This document shows, piece after piece, positions 23,310 to 33,824 of a stretch of 64,000 nt of DNA. A program made the position numbers and the translations under genes. The notes beneath the pieces are model-generated. The model was given only the letters and a program-made list of their open reading frames with translations. It was not told where the DNA came from and ran no database searches. The first letter of the stretch is position 1, and every line of letters starts with the position of its first letter. Origin of the DNA: Stomorhina lunata (lineage: Eukaryota; Arthropoda; Insecta; Diptera; Rhiniidae); contig OW121744.1 of assembly GCA_933228675.1 (NCBI GenBank), positions 59,346,928 to 59,410,927 of the forward strand, in the 5' to 3' direction.

Positions 23310-25894
23310 ACAAGTAAGAGTGGTATATTCGGCTTTGCCGAATCTTGGATACCCTTCACCAATGGTGTTGCAAAAGTACTTAATGTAATTCCTAGCAAAA
23401 TTTGGTTATACTAGTATTATATGCAAAGAGTCTTTAAAATTAAGAGTCGGAAAACGAAAACCTTTTCGGTGGCGTCATCATCTAGAATAGTTATGCGCCC
23501 AAAGGTTGGGCAGGTGGCTGATGTCTACTGAAGCTTCACTTGTTAGAACCCAAGTGGTCCCTTTGTGAAAGATAATGATTACTAGACTACAAGTAGAGAA
23601 TGCATATTTAAGCCAGCCAGTAGCTTCGAAATAAAATAAACACATATTTTACGAACATTTAATAAAGTTCGATAGACCAGATAAACCATGCAGAAAAGAT
23701 GCTTCAAAATGTAGATGCCCTTACATTTGCAATAGCACATCGATTTGATGAAGTTTAAGTATTCTGGCATGCAACCCAAAAACACAGTGTCCAGTGTGGG
23801 TTGTGCACTTTAATTCGTACAAATTATCCAACTAGTAAAAGTTCTTGATTAGTTGTGTAAAACTCTGAAGTTAGCGGACTGATTTAGGTCAAAGCTTTAA
23901 CAATGATAAGCCTTAAAATTATAGGGTATACACTCTTAGTTTTAGATACATACGTGAAATATATAGCTTTTGAATGGATGGATATCAGCTTTGTCGGAAA
24001 AGTTATTAAAGATTTACTTATTAATCTAAAGTTAGTTAATTAATTAAAATGAACACTTCATCAATAATATTTGTGATGTATTGTTCTTTCGATCTGTCCG
24101 ATGGATGTTTGGAAAGTTTTGCTCTAGTTCCTTGTGCAATTTTAATGTGATTTAATTTATCAGCATTAAATCGATTCTCGGGCGGGGTTATATGGGAGAT
24201 TTTACTGAATGTGAATAGAGCTCGCCCATTTTCAATATCGAACTTTTCAAGAGATCAGAAATACTTTTGTCAAATGTTGTCCCTCTAGAAAGTTTATTTT
24301 AGACGCTATCGCCCTGAATATCAATATTGTACAACGTTTTTATACTAAATGTCATCTTCGTATCTTGGCCGAAGTTATACGGGATCAATTGTCAAACGTG
24401 AACGGATTTCTCCCAATTGCAATTAAAAAATTTAAATTGTCGTTGATATGTGAGATACTTACATACATATGTAGGTTTTGAACGGATGTCATGTACTCAG
24501 TTGCATTTTTGTACTTCCTAGGAAGATTACCTATAATTTGATATATAATACATTCTCAAATGTTATCATAATGTTCAAAAGTCAGACACAAAATTAAGAT
24601 TAATGCAGAGTGTCTGTCTGCTAAAATCAGATTTGTGGAGCTCCTGGATTTTACACAAAATTTTAGGATATTGTCCCACCCTGAATTTTATCATTGTCGA
24701 TCAAAACACCATCGCTTAAACGCTAAATTATATCTACCACAAATTACCGAATGCATCAGGATTTAGGTAATCCCCTGCGAAGGACGCTATTAAATTTCAT
24801 CAAAATAAACACCTGAGATATCGACAAAACAGGAGCTCCAAAAACTTGACTACAACAGAAAAAATTACAGACAGGTAGACGGACGGACAAAAAAACAGAC
24901 GGACGGATGGACAAACAAACAGACGGACGGACAGACAGACAAACAGACGGACGGACGGAGGTCCCGAAATCGATTCTCCTGCCGATTCAAAGTTGATCGG
25001 TACAGTTTGAATGGTATTCGTAATCAGATTTGTGGAGTATAGATTTTAGAAAATCCTCACACAAAGAACGATGTCAAATTTCATCACAATCGGTCCATAA
25101 ACACCTGAGATATCGCTGAAACAATACTTACAAAATGTAAACAAAATTTCTTAGACGCGTACTTTGGGCAATTTGCTGTACATCAAATGTAGTGTTATGG
25201 CGATATCTCAATTGTTTATGGACCGCTTTTGATAAAATTTAATAACGTGCTTGGCGGGGGAATTTCCTAAAATCTGATATAAAATTTATGTAGGTCCGTG
25301 CTAAAGGAGGATGGTTTTTCCTATTTATGCATTTCATTTTTTCAACAAACATTCTCTAATGTGAACTTTGGGCAATTTGCGATACATCAAATTCAGTGTT
25401 TTGGCGATATCTCAGTTGTTTATGGACCAATTTTGATAAAATTTTACAGAGTGCTTTGGGAAACTACAATCTACAATCTGATATATAACATATTATCACA
25501 TGTACACCAGGAGTATCTTTTTTCTCTTGTTATTTAAAAGTGTGTTTCAATCAAAAATTTTTAAATTTTCGTCTAATTTTTGGTATTTTTCCGATATTTT
25601 CGGTGTTTATAAACCGATTATAATGAAATTTAATAGCGTTCATTGCGGGAGAATTTCCTAAAATCTGATATATAATTTATTTAAGTCCATCCTCCAGGGG
25701 CTTCAGAAACTTGATTTCAACAGACAGACAGACGGACAGACAGACAGACAGACAGACGGACATCGCTTAATCGATTCTCCTCCCGATTCTGAGTCGATCG
25801 GTATAATTTTTATGGGGTCTACGATCACTAATAAAAAAATTACAAACGGAATCACAAACTTATAATACCCTTTCACCTATTGGTGAAGGGTATA
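23310..25894 (-). mobile_element. DINE-like element, family B, long copy
   Basis: On the plus strand it begins ACAAGTAAGAGTGGTATA, then the perfect seven-base hairpin ATTCGGC-TTT-GCCGAAT, then TACCCTTCACCAATGG. It ends GACAGACGGACATCGCTTAA, TACAAACGGAATCACAAAC and CACCTATTGGTGAAGGGTAT. Two GTCY-type tracts lie at about 24873-24962 and 25720-25764. Internal phrases recur (GGACCGxTTTTGATAAAATT; GGCGATATCTCA), so part of the 2.6-kb body is old duplicated sequence. Non-coding. Confidence 0.65.
24873..24962. repeat. GACG/GACA microsatellite within family B copy
   Basis: Alternating GACGGACG, GACAAACA and GACAGACA tetramers, equivalent to the GTCY block of DINE-1-like elements. Confidence 0.8.
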
Positions 25895-26337
25895 AAAAAA
25901 AGAAACAGACCTTTAATAATATCATGTTTAACCGGAATAGTTATTTGATATATAAACAGTACTCGTATATTCTACACTACAAATAAATGAATGTATGTAT
26001 GAAGGTATAGGTTTTGTACATAAATATTTTTGACATATTGTTACAATCTTAAAACTTAAATCGTGTCTACCCAATTCTTCTGTTTTCTTATTTTATTGTC
26101 TAACTTTTTTTAAATGCCCTGCAGTCAAAAGCGATATTTTAGGTTTATGTAATGGTTTGAATAAAATGTTTTTTAAATGATATTAATCATAATGGAGTTT
26201 ATGAAAATTCAGTTGACTATTCTACTCTTTTAATTTATTGAAAAAGGGAAAAGCAAGGATGACAACAGTTCGAAGATTAAGCCAATGGCTTACTTCGAAG
26301 TTTCGCTTGGATCGTATAGATGTTAATTTTGGTACCT
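25895..26337. other. Unassigned DNA
   Basis: No coding region or repeat is recognised. Confidence 0.4.
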
Positions 26338-26669
26338 GGGGCCAAATCGCCGCATTCGATATCGATAGAAAACTCAGACTTTTAAGCATATATTGTGTAA
26401 CATACCTTAGGGCATAATTTAAAATAATTTATTTTGCAAAAAGTTTAATAAAATTTTATATCTAAAAATATCCGTTTGTTTGTCAAAACATTTAAATTAT
26501 TAATTTATTATTAAATTATTATTTTACTATTAAGACATTTTTGACAAATAAGTAATAAGGTACTTATAATATGTAATATTTAATACATTATTTAGATTAT
26601 CCTAATAGTATGCTACACGAATGTTTCTAAAATATCTTACGTTTCGATCGAATATGGCGATTTGGCCCC
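26338..26669. mobile_element. MITE family G, copy 1 (332 bp)
   Basis: The ends GGGGCCAAATCGCCGCATTC and its near inverse (...GGCGATTTGGCCCC) form long terminal inverted repeats extending inward over about 70 bases, including ATCGAT-type palindromes. No TSD could be fixed and nothing is coded. Copy 2 lies 0.8 kb downstream. Confidence 0.65.
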
Positions 26670-27457
26670 TGTTGTTGTAGAATATAAATTTTTACTGAAT
26701 AAAGTCAACTTAGTTGCCCATTTACTGTAAAAAATAAAGAAAATTAAAAATCGTTTTTCAGGATAATCAAGGATAAAGAACATTTTTTATTATTAAGGTC
26801 CTTAAGAAAGGATAATGGAATATACTAGTTATAATCTAAAAGAAAAATTTAAATCCTTTCCAACGACATCAAATTTATTGAAACAACACATTCAAAAGTT
26901 ATTGAGTCATAAACATTGTTAAATTTTCCAAAAATACCCGAGACGTCCAACTATGGGAGCCTATAGAATCTAAACGATATAAGATACATCATAACATCCG
27001 GAGACAAAAGGAGAATATATATTTTGAGTTCAAACAAAATCGAAGAGATTTAAATATATATATATAATTTCCCGACTTCTTTCAGACAATGAGCTTCATC
27101 CGAATCTATTTTTAGTCTCATTGAAAGAGACCTGCGGATCCGAACGTCAAATGCATTAGTTAGAGAAGTTTTGAATTATACATTATTTTTTTGGGACGAA
27201 CATTTTGAGAATCATTCTATTGTGTTTTTGGAGATCTAGGTAAAGAAATCCAAAGGTAGCTTAGTTTTTTGCATGTCAACTTCTAGGAATAACATAAGTA
27301 TCATATACTGCATCAACATCAATTTATTTCATTATTAATTTCCTTTCCAGAGAAGATTACCCAATTCCTATTCTTTTAGTAATATTAGGACCCCGACCAT
27401 ATTCTGGGTATATAAGGAACCAAAAGATGTTAAATTTGTTGTTTCATTCCAATCCCA
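26670..27457. other. Unassigned DNA between two MITE copies
   Basis: No coding region or repeat is recognised. Confidence 0.4.
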
Positions 27458-27778
27458 GGGGCAAAATTAGCGCATTCGATATCGATCGAAAACTCAGACT
27501 TTTAAGCTAATATTGTGAAGTATACTTTAGGGATGTTCAAAGTTACTTCGATGCAAAAAGTTTATTGAAATTGGTATCCATTTTGATTCGTTTTTAAAAA
27601 CATTTAGTTCAATTAAAACACTTTTACTATTGGTTATGTTTTGGAAAATAACTACGAAAAAAAAATAAAGTAAACAGAGCATCTTTCAAATAATTTTGAT
27701 TATCCTTAAAGTATGCTATACAAATGTTTTGAAAATATCTAAGATTTCGATCGATATCGAATGCGGTAATTTGGGCCC
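27458..27778. mobile_element. MITE family G, copy 2 (321 bp)
   Basis: It shares GCATTCGATATCGATCGAAA, AACTCAGACTTTTAAGC and a mirrored right end (TTTCGATCGATATCGAATGC...TTTGGGCCC) with copy 1. Copies have diverged by numerous substitutions, so the insertions are old and independent. Confidence 0.65.
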
Positions 27779-28084
27779 AGATTTGCTTAATGACTATTGT
27801 TTTAGCTGACCTTTAATCTCGAAGTTGGAAGCGTCCATATAAATGTTGGTCAATGCTGCCGGAGACTTGATCTAAAGGATCATATATAACAAGATGTTTT
27901 CTGATACGCCTCGAGGAAGCCTTCATCTCTATGATGTTTTTTTTTTCTTTTTTTTAAGAGAAAAAACACTCAGGCAAATACTGCCTATACAATTGTATAT
28001 AGATTTGGAAAGGGGATAGTATAGAAGCGAAAGGTGGTGAAAGGGAGAGATAAAGCTTTATGTTAATTCAACACTGTAATTGCA
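27779..28084. other. Unassigned DNA
   Basis: A short T-rich run near 27940; nothing else is recognised. Confidence 0.4.
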
Positions 28085-28364
28085 CATCATATCTATTTTT
28101 AGAACAGTGAAGTTGCGCTATTTGTTGTTATTTAGACGCATTTGTTTAAGCTTTTTTGTTCTACAGCCAATTTTATTTATTTATCGTCGACGGCGTGTTA
28201 TTGCTGTAGGCTTACCGCCGACGGAAGATGCTGTGGTAATTAATAATTTTAATAGAAATTAATAATTACAGAAAATGATGTTGCCGAGACCAGGGATCGA
28301 ACCCAGGCTCAATGTGATATTATGCTTAGTAGTCGACGTGCTAACCAACTAAGCCACAGCACCC
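28085..28364 (-). mobile_element. tRNA-derived SINE
   Basis: Read on the minus strand from 28364 it begins GGGTGCTGTGGCTTAG. An A box-like TGGCTTAGTTGG lies at 28356-28345 and a perfect B box GGTTCGATCCC at 28303-28293. The 5' GGGTGCT and the TCTCGGCA region cannot form an acceptor stem and the anticodon arm is irregular, so this is not a working tRNA but a pol III-promoted SINE head. A body with CGGCGGTAAGCCTACAGCA follows, shared with the fragment at 60180-60285. It sits exactly against the C-terminal end of a Jockey remnant, probably inserted into it. Confidence 0.75.
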
Positions 28365-30620
28365 ACAATTTGGATAATCTTTCCGTTGTGTTCCCAAAAG
28401 GAATGCCTGTGTTAGTATTGTGTTGTGCTCATTGACCGAAAGGATCTTTGTTGCCCCATGAATATGATGTGGAGAGTAAATCTTAGGCATCCTGTGATTG
28501 CTCTTTGGCAGCATTGGATATTTCTCCAATGAGTATTACTTAACGACTACACACCGACCAATCGCAAGGTTTCTTTGTCCATTTCCCAAGTATTGCCGGC
28601 TAGTGCTTTAAAGACTTTGTTTGAATATAGCAATTAATATGCGACGAGTATGACCCCTAGGATTTTTGGGTGGTTCACGGTCATAATCGGCGTCTCAATT
28701 CCAAGCTCTAGTGTATGAATGATTGACGACCTCTTAGATAATTTACTATCCATCGCTTCAAATTTGTAATCATAGATGACATGGCTAACCGTGTGAAAGG
28801 CTTTTGTCAGGTCAAGCTCCAGTAGAACCGTTCTTTCTTTCACTGTGCGATCTGTGTGGTAATAGCGGTAAATGCAATGATGGTGCTATGCATTTTGTAA
28901 AATCCATGCTGGCTACCAGCTGCTGGTAATTTTGTTGTAAATTGATATAGAGGCTTGAGTTAAAGGGTTTTCCAGGTTCTGTTCCCGGGTTTTAAAGGTC
29001 TTAAAATTTAGATCACTCTACCTCTACTTTCTGGTATAATGAGGATCTTGACAGATTATGGGCATTTTAGTGGTTAAACACCTAGACTAGAAGATAGTCA
29101 AGTTCCCAATCATTGCCTTAGATTTAACATCAACAAAGAACTTCCATCTGTTAGAAGGCTTTGCTGTGTGGTGTATCCTAAATGCGGAGATTATGTAATT
29201 TGCAAACAATACTTCTTTTCGCCTTTCTGATTGGATATGTTGTTGTCGCAAACTTTATCGCGATCCAATCATCCTATTTGCTTTAGTTATTCGAAAGGAA
29301 ACGAACTGTGGACCACAACATTTCAAATCCTGTGCTTAGGTAGCAGTTCTTCAAATGATCGATTCTCCATTGTCCTCAATGACCAACCAGCTGATATCAC
29401 GGTTTAGCACGACAATAATAAGATCGTCATTGTTAGTTCAGCCGTTCGTATTACTCTCATCTGGAAGACCCACTTCCATGGCCTCACTACGGGAAGAAGT
29501 GAGTGACTGCTGCGTTGATGGTTTCGCGAAACTTTTTCCCTGCGTCTTGCATGCCAGAGGGTAATTGTAGATCACTAAAGCTCCAACTTAAAGATTAGGA
29601 GTAGGTGGTTTGATTCTAGAGTTTCAACTAGGTTACGCCGTTAATCAGACCAGGACTTGTAACTGTGATTTCTGCTGAACTGGAATAATTATATATAATG
29701 CAATTGGGGGCATCGTCATTTAAAGTGCAGAAGGTTAAGTCGCCAAAGACATACCTTATTATTTTACCCAAGATGGCTGTTTACTGTTGTTTGTCAAATG
29801 TTGTTTTATTAAATATTAATATTGCTTCATTTTTGTTTTTCTTTCTATGTCTTGCTGGTGTCATATTTGTGGCCTACTTAATTTGGGGGTATAGGGCAGC
29901 AGTCCCTGAGCCGTTTGAGGCTCAAGTGTTAGTAGTTGTTTTAGGGCTACGAATCCCACCGGAGATTGTCTGGCACCACGGGAGTCAGGAAGCCCCCGGA
30001 TACTATCTCCAACCTGACAGTTGGTGTTGGCCCCTTTGTGGAGCATCGTGGGGGCTATGGTTTAATACCCAAAGCGGGTAGAGTGCGCGATACATTCATT
30101 CGAATGTGGAGTTGCATTGCAGCCAGGTGCCGTACCCATAGGAGTTTTAGATGTGCAGGAGTTTTAGATGTGCTTCGCTCCTAACCAATAAGGGAATCAT
30201 ATCCAAATAACATGATTTCGAAACGTTAAAGTGTCATGCATGCACATTTGCCATGCATGACAATTTTTCGTAGTAAGGGGGTGTTGGTAAACACTTAAAA
30301 TATTCACCCGGTGCTTAGACCACCGTGGGGTAAGGCTCACATAGCAGGTACCCACGTTACCCACGCTAGAGTACAATCTGTCTAACCCAAGAAATTAGTG
30401 CCAATGATCATGATGTGTGTTAAAGTCCCCTAGACAAACGGCGGAAAAACTTTATACTCGAAAATACTCTGATGAGTCATGACTAAAAAGATCACCATTC
30501 AACGTGTCCATTACATATTCCTTTAATACCCTTTATATTGGAGAATTGGAGGTAGAGTTACAGATCTTAGTACATTTTTATCATTCTTATGGAGTTTTGT
30601 TAAATTAAGCAGGATCAGAG
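28365..30620 (-). pseudogene. Jockey-clade LINE remnant
   Basis: Minus-strand pieces appear in the order expected of a Jockey ORF2. GDFNTHHDHWH (endonuclease GDFN motif) is near 30415. AAVTHFFP-like linker sequence is near 29510. A QHGF-like start and LLELDLTKAFHTVSH (RT motif A) are at 28800-28930, KLSKRSS and HPKILGV at 28640-28750, FKALAGNTW near 28600, and the C-terminal NEHNTILTQAFLLGTQRKDY at 28370-28480. The RT segment that should hold YADD is deleted between TVSH and KLSKRSS. Many stops and frameshifts make it dead. The part at 29690-30240 does not align to my expectation and may be an insertion. Confidence 0.7.
29690..30240. other. Unrecognised GC-richer insert within the Jockey remnant
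   Basis: This stretch has higher GC than its surroundings and includes ATCCCACCGGAGATTGTCTG and AGCCCCCGGATACTATCTCC, plus a 127-codon open frame on the plus strand (29698-30081). I do not recognise it. It could be a leader or UTR segment of another LINE. Confidence 0.35.
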
Positions 30621-30765
30621 AAGGCGAATTTTCACTAATGACATGAAAATACTCATTAACGTTTTTCATTAGTTCAAAGAAGGAAAAGAGGAATAGGGAT
30701 TTTGTGCTTAATATTTAAAAATAATATGCGTCTTCAAGCATCATCTGTACCATAATTAAATTGAA

Positions 30766-31734
30766 TGGTAAAATTTTTAAATTCTATGGCAATTTTTTTT
30801 AGACGTTGCTTCATAATTAATGATAACTCAAAAACTACTAGTTCGATATTATTAAAATAAAATCAAAAAAATTAAGATTTACATAGCCTTTAGTTCGTCT
30901 ATATATCGCGTTCCAATCGGATCAATAGTATCGGAGTTATAATAAAAAACTTAAGAAAAAAATATATTTTTTACGTAAAAATGGCAAAAATTTTCGTTTT
31001 AAAAAAATCATGAAAAATCGAAAACGCCAAAAACTTCCAAATTTATTATTTTATCGCATAGCGAAATATAATAGCAACAAAATGAGATATCGACCATAAA
31101 AATCGATTGATATTTTTCGAATTTATTCACAATTTAGTGAATTCGCTCATTTTCACAAAATTTTAGTTTTTTGCTTGATATACCCGGGTTTTCAAATGTA
31201 TGAAAAAAATAAATTTTCCAATTTCAATGGGTGCATGTCGGATTATTGTAAGATTTGGTGAGAAACTTCCACCCAAAAAATTTTAGTCGAATTGGACAAA
31301 AAATAGCGTTTAAATCGAAAAAAAAATTGACAAATTTTCAGTTTTTGCAAAATTAAAGCTATTTATTCTCCCTTTTGCAAAAAAGTGGATCCTGGTCCTT
31401 AGGGCATACACAATGAGATTTCCAATAAGCTACATATCTTTAAAATCGGTTAAACAGTTTTCGAGTTACTACAATTTGCACTGGCCATTACATGTCCTTG
31501 AGGACTTGCCGAAAGCAATTGACCAAAAAGTGTGACTAAGCCAAATCGATGGAATAGATCGAAAATGCATTTCATTGTTTTGTTCATGTATTTTCTATGT
31601 AAATCTTTTGAATAATATCGGACTAGTAGTTTTTGAGTTATCATTAGTCATTTGAAGAAACGTCTAAAAAAAATTGCAATTAAAAAAAAAAATTAAAAAA
31701 AAAAATCTTACCATAGAATTTACAAATTTTACCA
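30766..31734. mobile_element. Foldback/MITE-like element, about 970 bp
   Basis: The left end TGGTAAAATTTTTAAATTCT and the right end AGAATTTACAAATTTTACCA are inverse repeats. The arms continue with AATTTTTTTTAGACGTT and ATGATAACTCAAAAACTACT on the left, and matching inverse sequences on the right (31600-31680). The centre is non-coding and AT-rich. TSD and superfamily are undetermined. Confidence 0.6.
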
Positions 31735-32934
31735 TTTTTGTACTAAGGTAGCCATGATACATCAAATGTATATAGTGATTACTCGAGCACATTTTTGCTG
31801 TTGACCTGTGTAATTTATTTAAAAAATTGAATTGTTGGAAACCCCAGTCAACACCAGGTCTTAACATAACATTTAGTATTCCTTATAAAGTACAGTATCA
31901 AATAGATTCGCTTAAATGCACAACTTGAAAAATTTCAGGTCCATTTATTTCAAAACACTCAAAATCTAAAAATTAAGAAAAATAAGAAACGTGCAAAAGA
32001 CTTAATCTCATGTTCATGAACACACAAAAAAAAACCCCAGCAGTAGCAGCACCCACAACCAACTCAATTCTGAACAAATAATTTTTAAGAAAATTCACAA
32101 AATTTTGGTGTGAACTTATGAAAAATTACTGTGGGTGTCTACTTAAGTGTTATTATCATTAAAAGAAACAAAAAAAAACTTAATAAACTGATGAAAAATG
32201 CAACAACTGCAACATCATCTTAAATAGAAACGCCGTCATCATTTCTCAAATATATATTCATAATTATTTCAATATTTATTTTTCTAATTTAAAGTACTCG
32301 TACTTTGCGTGCACTTGATTTCATTATGAACTCGATACTTTAGAATTTGAAGATTCGAAAACAAACAATTGTTTGTTATTACAGGTACAAACAAAATAAT
32401 CTTATTTTTTAATTTAAGCTAATTTTTTTTTAGCTTTTCGTCAAAATAATCAAAGTAGACAAGTTAAGGCGAAAAATGTTAACGAAAAATTTGAATAACA
32501 ATAAAGAATTAACACTTTTTTAGAGCAATACTCGTACACGTGCATGTAAATGGCCCACAGATATCAAAAATTAAAAAATTAACTTATTAATAGATTTCGT
32601 AAAGAAAATTAAAGCTATTCTGGGTGATATGCAATTTTGTAATGCCCTACCTGAATATTATCAAAAATAGAAGCACTAGAGAATTCTAATAACTGTAACG
32701 TTTTTTCAGGATGAAATTTTTTTATTTACGAAAGCAGTGGATTGTCACAGCTGTAGTACTTTATTTTTGGAAGCATTCGGTAGCCCAGCCGTTTTCGAAA
32801 CTGTCACATCGCAGTCATATTCAAATGCATTGTTGATGGCTGCGAATTTTTTATTCGGTGACTTTCGTAGCAATTTAGCCTTTCTTACTCCATCTAAAAT
32901 TTAGCGGCAAGGTCCATTCTACTTCCTTGTCAAA
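31735..32934. other. Unassigned AT-rich DNA
   Basis: No convincing gene or repeat over 1.2 kb. Confidence 0.4.
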
Positions 32935-33062
32935 AAAATTACGTGTTATTTTAAGAAGATTGTGTTACATGCCACAAGCGAATCAGTGGACAATTTGAGA
33001 GTCGAGTTTGGTAAGGAGTTAAAGTCCACTTTGCGGTCGCCTTAGACTATTTTGTGCTTTTT
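32935..33062 (+). repeat. Unknown repeat J, copy 1
   Basis: AGAAGATTGTGTTACATGCC, ACAAGCGAATCAG and GACTATTTTGTGCTTTTTAG match copy 2 at 33650-33785 in the same order and orientation. Its identity is unknown. Confidence 0.6.
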
Positions 33063-33067
33063 AGAAA

Positions 33068-33536
33068 TCAACGAATATATAAGTCGAATGTCCATCTTGT
33101 ATTACGGCTGCGAAACTTGGAAACGCACAAATGCCATCGCTAAGCGCCTACAAACCTTTGCAAACAAATGCTTGCGGCAAATCCTTAATATATGGTGGCC
33201 AAATCGCATAAGAAATGAAGATCTACTAGACGCTACAAACCAAATCCCTTCTTCTATAGAGGTATGTCAACGGAAATGGCGGTGGATAGGTCACACACTT
33301 CGATGGACAAATACCAACATTGCTCGATAAGCGCTTCGATGGAATCTACCCGGAAGAGGCCATCATGTTGGTGCACCTGCTAAAGAACGTGGATAAGGTC
33401 AATTGATGGGGAGTAACAAGCAGCAAACTATTTATGGAATGATGTATGCCTAACATGTCGCAATAGAGTTCGATATAAAAGGATGGTTGAGGCCCTATGC
33501 TCTACTGGGAGTCAAGAATAATAGAAGAAGAAGAAA
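33068..33536 (+). pseudogene. RTE-type LINE 3' fragment
   Basis: The translation contains ILYYGCETWKRTNAI, LQTFANKCLRQILNIWWPNR, IRNEDLLDATNQ and KWRWIGHTLRW. This is the region after the RT catalytic core in RTE-like (CFDP2-like) LINE proteins. A frame change follows, then sequence encoding the terminal RVRYKRMVE-like end, and a 3' tail of AATAGAAGAAGAAG, the simple-repeat tail expected of RTE-type LINEs. Truncated at 5' just before the first motif. Confidence 0.75.
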
Positions 33537-33540
33537 TCCA

Positions 33541-33640
33541 AGAGTTTCCCTATATTGCAACTGGTAGGGAAAATTTCTGCGGAAGCGAATTCCACATGCG
33601 GACTCTAAGGCTAAAGAACGAACTTCTGTTGTCTACCAAA
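33541..33640 (-). mobile_element. Short 3' fragment of the CR1/L2-type LINE
   Basis: TTTCCCTATATTGCAACTGG, AAAATTTCTGCGG and GCTAAAGAACGAA correspond to positions 145-250 of the intact copy. It is cut on both sides. Confidence 0.75.
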
Positions 33641-33649
33641 AAAATGAAG

Positions 33650-33785
33650 ATCAACTCATGTGTGATTTCAAGAAGATTGTGTCAGATGCCACAAGCGAAT
33701 CAGGATATAATTTGACAGTCGAGTTTGGAAAAAAATAAAAACACGTTTGCGATCGCCTTATACTATTTTGTGGTTTTTAGAAAGA
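33650..33785 (+). repeat. Unknown repeat J, copy 2
   Basis: The same block as at 32935-33062 (AGAAGATTGTGTCAGATGCC, ACAAGCGAATCAG, ACTATTTTGTGGTTTTTAG). Together the copies bracket the RTE and LINE fragments between them. Confidence 0.6.
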
Positions 33786-33824
33786 GCTTATAGAAGTCAG
33801 CCGAGGGAGGGGGATGTATATAAA

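Noticed and set aside
28280..28364. A minus-strand tRNA gene
   Set aside because: A and B boxes are good, but the acceptor stem cannot pair, the anticodon arm is irregular, and the sequence continues into a repeat body found elsewhere; it is better called a SINE.
29698..30081. 127-codon plus-strand frame as a gene
   Set aside because: It lies inside a LINE remnant, has no known domain, and is read antisense to the surrounding element; kept only as an unassigned insert.
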